Shown here in pieces: positions 61,322 to 64,000 of a stretch of 64,000 bases of DNA. A model generated the notes under the pieces. The model was not told where the DNA came from and did not search any database. It saw only the letters and a list, made by a program, of their open reading frames with translations. The position numbers and the translations under genes were made by a program. The stretch spans positions 1,116,001 through 1,180,000 of the forward strand of contig NZ_CP108393.1 of NCBI RefSeq assembly GCF_035961655.1, written 5' to 3'. Numbering within the stretch: the first letter of the stretch is position 1; every line of letters starts with the position of its first letter. The stretch comes from Streptomyces sp. NBC_01317 (lineage in GTDB: Bacteria; Actinomycetota; Actinomycetes; Streptomycetales; Streptomycetaceae).

Positions 61322-62110
61322 CTACTTGCCCGTCTCCTTCTCGTACGCCTTGATGACCTCGTCGGTCGGGCCGTCCATGAGCAGCTCGCCCTTCTCCAGC
61401 CACAGCACCCGGTCACAGGTGTCCCTGATCGACTTGTTGCTGTGGCTCACCAGGAAGACCGTGCCCGCCTCCTTGCGCAGCTCGCGGATCCGCTGCTCGG
61501 AGCGGATCTGGAACTTGCGGTCGCCGGTGGCCAGCGCCTCGTCGATCATCAGGACGTCGTGGTTCTTGGCGGCGGCGATGGAGAACCGCAGCCGGGCCGC
61601 CATGCCGGAGGAGTACGTCCGCATGGGAAGGGTGATGAAGTCGCCCTTCTCGTTGATGCCGGAGAAGTCGACGATCTGCTGGTAGCGCTCACGGACCTCC
61701 TCGCGCGACATGCCCATGGCCAGACCGCCGAGGATCACGTTGCGTTCGCCGGTCAGGTCGTTCATCAGCGCCGCGTTCACACCGAGCAGCGAGGGCTGGC
61801 CGTCGGTGTAGACCTTCCCCCGCTCGGTCGGCAGCAGCCCGGCGATGGCCCGCAGCAGGGTCGACTTGCCGGAGCCGTTGGTGCCGATCAGGCCGATCGC
61901 CTCGCCGCGGTAGGCGGTGAAGGTGACGCCCCGGACGGCGTGGACCTTGCGGACCCCGCGGGACTCCCCCTTCTCCTTCTCCCGGCGGACGATCCGGCTC
62001 AGCGCCGCCGTGGCACTGCCCCGGCCGCCGCCACCGGCGTTGACCCGGTAGACGATGTGCACGTCGTCGGCGATGACGGTGGGGGTGCGCCCCTTTTCGA
62101 TGTCAGCCAC
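61322..62110 (-). CDS. ABC exporter ATPase (TagH/Wzt type)
   Basis: 262-residue ATPase for export of a cell-surface polysaccharide or teichoic-acid-like polymer. Walker A GTNGSGKST, signature YSSGMAARLRFS, Walker B VLMIDEALATGD, H-loop LVSHSNKSI. No C-terminal carbohydrate-binding domain is present, unlike E. coli O9a Wzt. GTG at 62110 overlaps the permease stop by 8 bp. Confidence 0.92.
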   Translation of the reverse strand: MADIEKGRTPTVIADDVHIVYRVNAGGGGRGSATAALSRIVRREKEKGESRGVRKVHAVRGVTFTAYRGEAIGLIGTNGSGKSTLLRAIAGLLPTERGKVYTDGQPSLLGVNAALMNDLTGERNVILGGLAMGMSREEVRERYQQIVDFSGINEKGDFITLPMRTYSSGMAARLRFSIAAAKNHDVLMIDEALATGDRKFQIRSEQRIRELRKEAGTVFLVSHSNKSIRDTCDRVLWLEKGELLMDGPTDEVIKAYEKETGK

Positions 62111-63032
62111 GGCCGTACCGCTCCTCAGCTTTCCAGAAGTACACGAAGCCCCCGGCGCCCAGGACCACGGCCCAGAGCAGACCGACCATCCAGACGTGCG
62201 CGGGCAGATTCTCCGAGCCGTAGCCGTCGATCAGCGCGAACCTGACCAGATCCATGTAGATCGCGGCCGGGTTGTACTGGAGGACGTCCCCGATCCAGGC
62301 GGGCTTGTCCCTGAGCATCACGGGAATGGAGAACATCACACCCGACGCGTACATCCACGTACGCATCACGAACGGCATCAGCTGGGCGAGGTCCGGGGTC
62401 TTGCTGCCCAGCCTCGCCATGATCAGCGCGAGGCCGGTGTTGAACACGAACTGGAGCGCCAGCGCGGGCAGGATCAGCAGCCAGCTCAGCGACGGATAGC
62501 TGCCGAACGCCACCGCCACGACCACCAGCACGATCATGGAGTACATCAGCTGCTGGAGCTGCTGGAGCGCGAAGGAGACCGGCAGCGCGGCCCGGGGGAA
62601 GTGCAGGGCCCTGACCAGCCCCAGATTGCCCGAGATGGCACGGACCCCGGCCATCACCGAACTCTGGGTGAAGGTGAAGACGAACACCCCGGTCACCAGG
62701 AACGGGATGAAGACCTCCGACGGGATGCCCCGGCTGCTCTGGAGGATCAGGCCGAAGATCAGGTAGTAGACGGCCGCGTTGAGCAGCGGCGTCGCCACCT
62801 GCCAGAGCTGGCCGAGCTTGGCCTGGCTGTACTGGGCCGTGAGCTTCGCGCTGGAGAAGGCCAGGACGAAGTGCCGGCGACCCCACAACTGCCGTACGTA
62901 GTCGGCCAGTCCGGGGCGCGCCCCGCTCACCGCCAGACCGTACTTGGCGGCGACCTCCGCCGGGGAGAGACGGTCGTCGGGAGACGGCGGGGCGCTCATC
63001 GCGATCGCACCGTCATGGGTTGTCTCACTCAC
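62103..63032 (-). CDS. ABC exporter permease (TagG/Wzm type, ABC-2)
   Basis: 309-residue ABC-2 permease with about six membrane helices (such as PLLNAAVYYLIFGLILQ, VFIPFLVTGVFVFTFTQSSV and a C-terminal VWMVGLLWAVVLGAGGFVYF). VRALHFPRAALPVSFALQQL is the typical polysaccharide-exporter loop. GTG start at 63032. It lies 119 bp after the glycosyltransferase and overlaps the ATPase gene. Confidence 0.92.
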   Translation of the reverse strand: MSETTHDGAIAMSAPPSPDDRLSPAEVAAKYGLAVSGARPGLADYVRQLWGRRHFVLAFSSAKLTAQYSQAKLGQLWQVATPLLNAAVYYLIFGLILQSSRGIPSEVFIPFLVTGVFVFTFTQSSVMAGVRAISGNLGLVRALHFPRAALPVSFALQQLQQLMYSMIVLVVVAVAFGSYPSLSWLLILPALALQFVFNTGLALIMARLGSKTPDLAQLMPFVMRTWMYASGVMFSIPVMLRDKPAWIGDVLQYNPAAIYMDLVRFALIDGYGSENLPAHVWMVGLLWAVVLGAGGFVYFWKAEERYGRG

Positions 63033-63110
63033 AAGTTGAAACTTTCGTGTTCAAGATGCGCAGACGATCGGGCACCGGCACGGACGGCCAGGCCGCGGGG
63101 ACAGGACATG

Positions 63111-63152
63111 AGATGTTCTCAGACCCCAGATGCTCTCAGAGTCCGAGCATCT
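63111..63152. repeat. Direct and inverted repeats between glycosyltransferase and permease
   Basis: AGATGTTCTCAGA (63111-63123) and AGATGCTCTCAGA (63128-63140) are 17 bp apart; AGATGCTC (63128-63135) also pairs with GAGCATCT (63145-63152), which touches the glycosyltransferase stop. It may be a weak terminator or a regulator site for the exporter genes. Confidence 0.5.
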
Positions 63153-64000
63153 CAGACGACCGGTGGACGGCCCAGCCTGGTGAGTCGCCAGACCGTACGC
63201 CATTTCATCGGCCTCCGTGGTCCGCACGGGGTGGACCAGCCTTCCCTGAAGCCGCCCCACCACGCCTTGAGAGCCGGTTTCGACGGCCGCCTGAGCAGGG
63301 TCAGCAGCAGCCAGACCCCCAGATAGACCGGTACGACCGGGGCGGGGAGGTTGCGGCGGGCCAGCCAGACCCGGTTGCGGGCCACCATGCGGTGGTAGAC
63401 CGCGTGCCGGGACGGCGGCATCGTCGGATGGTGCAGCACCAGGTCCGCGCGGTAGTCGATCATCCAGCCGGCGTCCAGGGCACGCCAGGCGAGATCGGTC
63501 TCCTCGTGCGCGTAGAAGAAGTCGTCCGGCAGCGGGCCGACCTCCGCGAGGACCTTCGTCCGTACGGCGTTGGCGCCGCCGAGGAAGGTCGTCACCCGGG
63601 ACGACCGCAGCGGGTCGGACGCGCGCAGGCGCGGGACGTGCCGACGCTGCGTCAGTCCGGTCTCCGGGTCGGCGATCCGGAAGCTGACGATGCCGAGGAC
63701 GGGATCGGCCGCGAAGGCCTCCCGTACCAGCTGGGCCGTGTCCGTGAGGGGCAGCGAACCGTCGTCGTCCAGGAAGAGCAGCGCGTCGACCTCCGAGCCG
63801 GCCGCGCCGAAGGCCTCGATGCCGACGTTGCGGCCGCCCGGGATGCCCAGGTTCTCGGGCAGCTCGACCGTCCGTACCCCGTCGGGAACGGGCCCCACCG
63901 GGGCGCCGTTCCCGACCACGACGACATCGACCGGATCGCCCTCCTGACGGGCGACCGAGTCGAGGAGCGCACGCAGTTCGCCGGGGCGCTCACCCATCGT
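63152..64000 (-). CDS. Family 2 glycosyltransferase (5' end outside window)
   Basis: GT-A fold glycosyltransferase: ELRALLDSVARQEGDPVDVV, NLGIPGGRNVGIEAFG and the metal-binding ALLFLDDDGSLPLTD; a YAHEETDLAWRALDAGW block precedes a C-terminal hydrophobic segment (PVVPVYLGVWLLLTLL). The frame is open through the window edge and the family N-terminal strand is missing, so the start lies beyond 64000. It probably adds sugars to the polymer exported by the adjacent ABC pair. Confidence 0.9.
   Translation of the reverse strand, partial: TMGERPGELRALLDSVARQEGDPVDVVVVGNGAPVGPVPDGVRTVELPENLGIPGGRNVGIEAFGAAGSEVDALLFLDDDGSLPLTDTAQLVREAFAADPVLGIVSFRIADPETGLTQRRHVPRLRASDPLRSSRVTTFLGGANAVRTKVLAEVGPLPDDFFYAHEETDLAWRALDAGWMIDYRADLVLHHPTMPPSRHAVYHRMVARNRVWLARRNLPAPVVPVYLGVWLLLTLLRRPSKPALKAWWGGFREGWSTPCGPRRPMKWRTVWRLTRLGRPPVV

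Overview
High G+C DNA with actinomycete gene grammar: many GTG starts, ATGA/GTGA stop-start overlaps and GGAGG-type ribosome sites. A hopanoid cluster, a cvn conservon, STM4011-STM4015 genes and a c-di-AMP riboswitch upstream of an M23 peptidase all point to Streptomyces or a close relative. No plasmid or phage replication gene is visible.

Layout. (1) 1-12.8 kb: a catabolic block left of a tRNA-Pro gene. A divergently controlled minus-strand operon encodes two beta-lactamase-fold serine hydrolases, a fused indolepyruvate-type 2-oxoacid:ferredoxin oxidoreductase and a peptide-binding lipoprotein. A PucR regulator is encoded on the other side of a palindromic intergenic region. A DadA/DAO-type oxidase and an N-acyl-D-amino-acid deacylase follow on the minus strand. 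Together they suggest uptake and oxidation of D-amino-acid-containing compounds. (2) 12.8-14.55 kb: a decayed zone with an arsM remnant, about 34 copies of a 9-bp repeat, recombinase and integrase relics, and tRNA-Pro(GGG), which looks like an old integration site. (3) 14.65-19.1 kb: a split transketolase (N-terminal half frameshifted), a DinB-like protein, and a LysR regulator divergent from an aldo/keto reductase. (4) 19.1-28.9 kb: a secreted ThuA/PQQ-dehydrogenase-like/PKD/CBM protein with a Tat-exported isomerase, and an NMT1/SsuA-type ABC transporter. Both units carry the same 14-bp palindrome; a LacI regulator lies beside the transporter. (5) 28.9-33.1 kb: a conservon (CvnA-D plus GAF). 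(6) 33.3-37.8 kb: SIS/DeoR sugar genes, a UlaG-like metallohydrolase and a PfkB kinase.

(7) 37.8-44.8 kb: a DUF6745 protein and a small partner protein divergent from the tightly coupled STM4015-4014-4013-4012-4011 operon (LRR protein, ATP-grasp, sulfatase-like hydrolase, two radical SAM enzymes). This is the best candidate here for an uncharacterised biochemical system. (8) 44.8-47.2 kb: an SGNH hydrolase split by an intact IS701-type element with a 5-bp target duplication. (9) 47.3-50.4 kb: LysM/M23 peptidase with riboswitch, tyrosine phosphatase, and a cupin-XRE/DUF6126 pair. (10) 50.4-60.8 kb: hopanoid operon hpnC-hpnD-(45-aa ORF)-hpnE-prenyl synthase-shc-hpnG-hpnH-(collapsed dxs)-hpnO. 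(11) 61.3-64 kb: ABC exporter of TagGH/Wzm-Wzt type with a family 2 glycosyltransferase running off the window.

Strongest points for follow-up: the STM4011-4015/DUF6745 locus, the proposed D-amino-acid oxidation block, the dxs gene reduced to an open 181-codon frame by in-frame internal deletions, and the cleanly reversible IS insertion.
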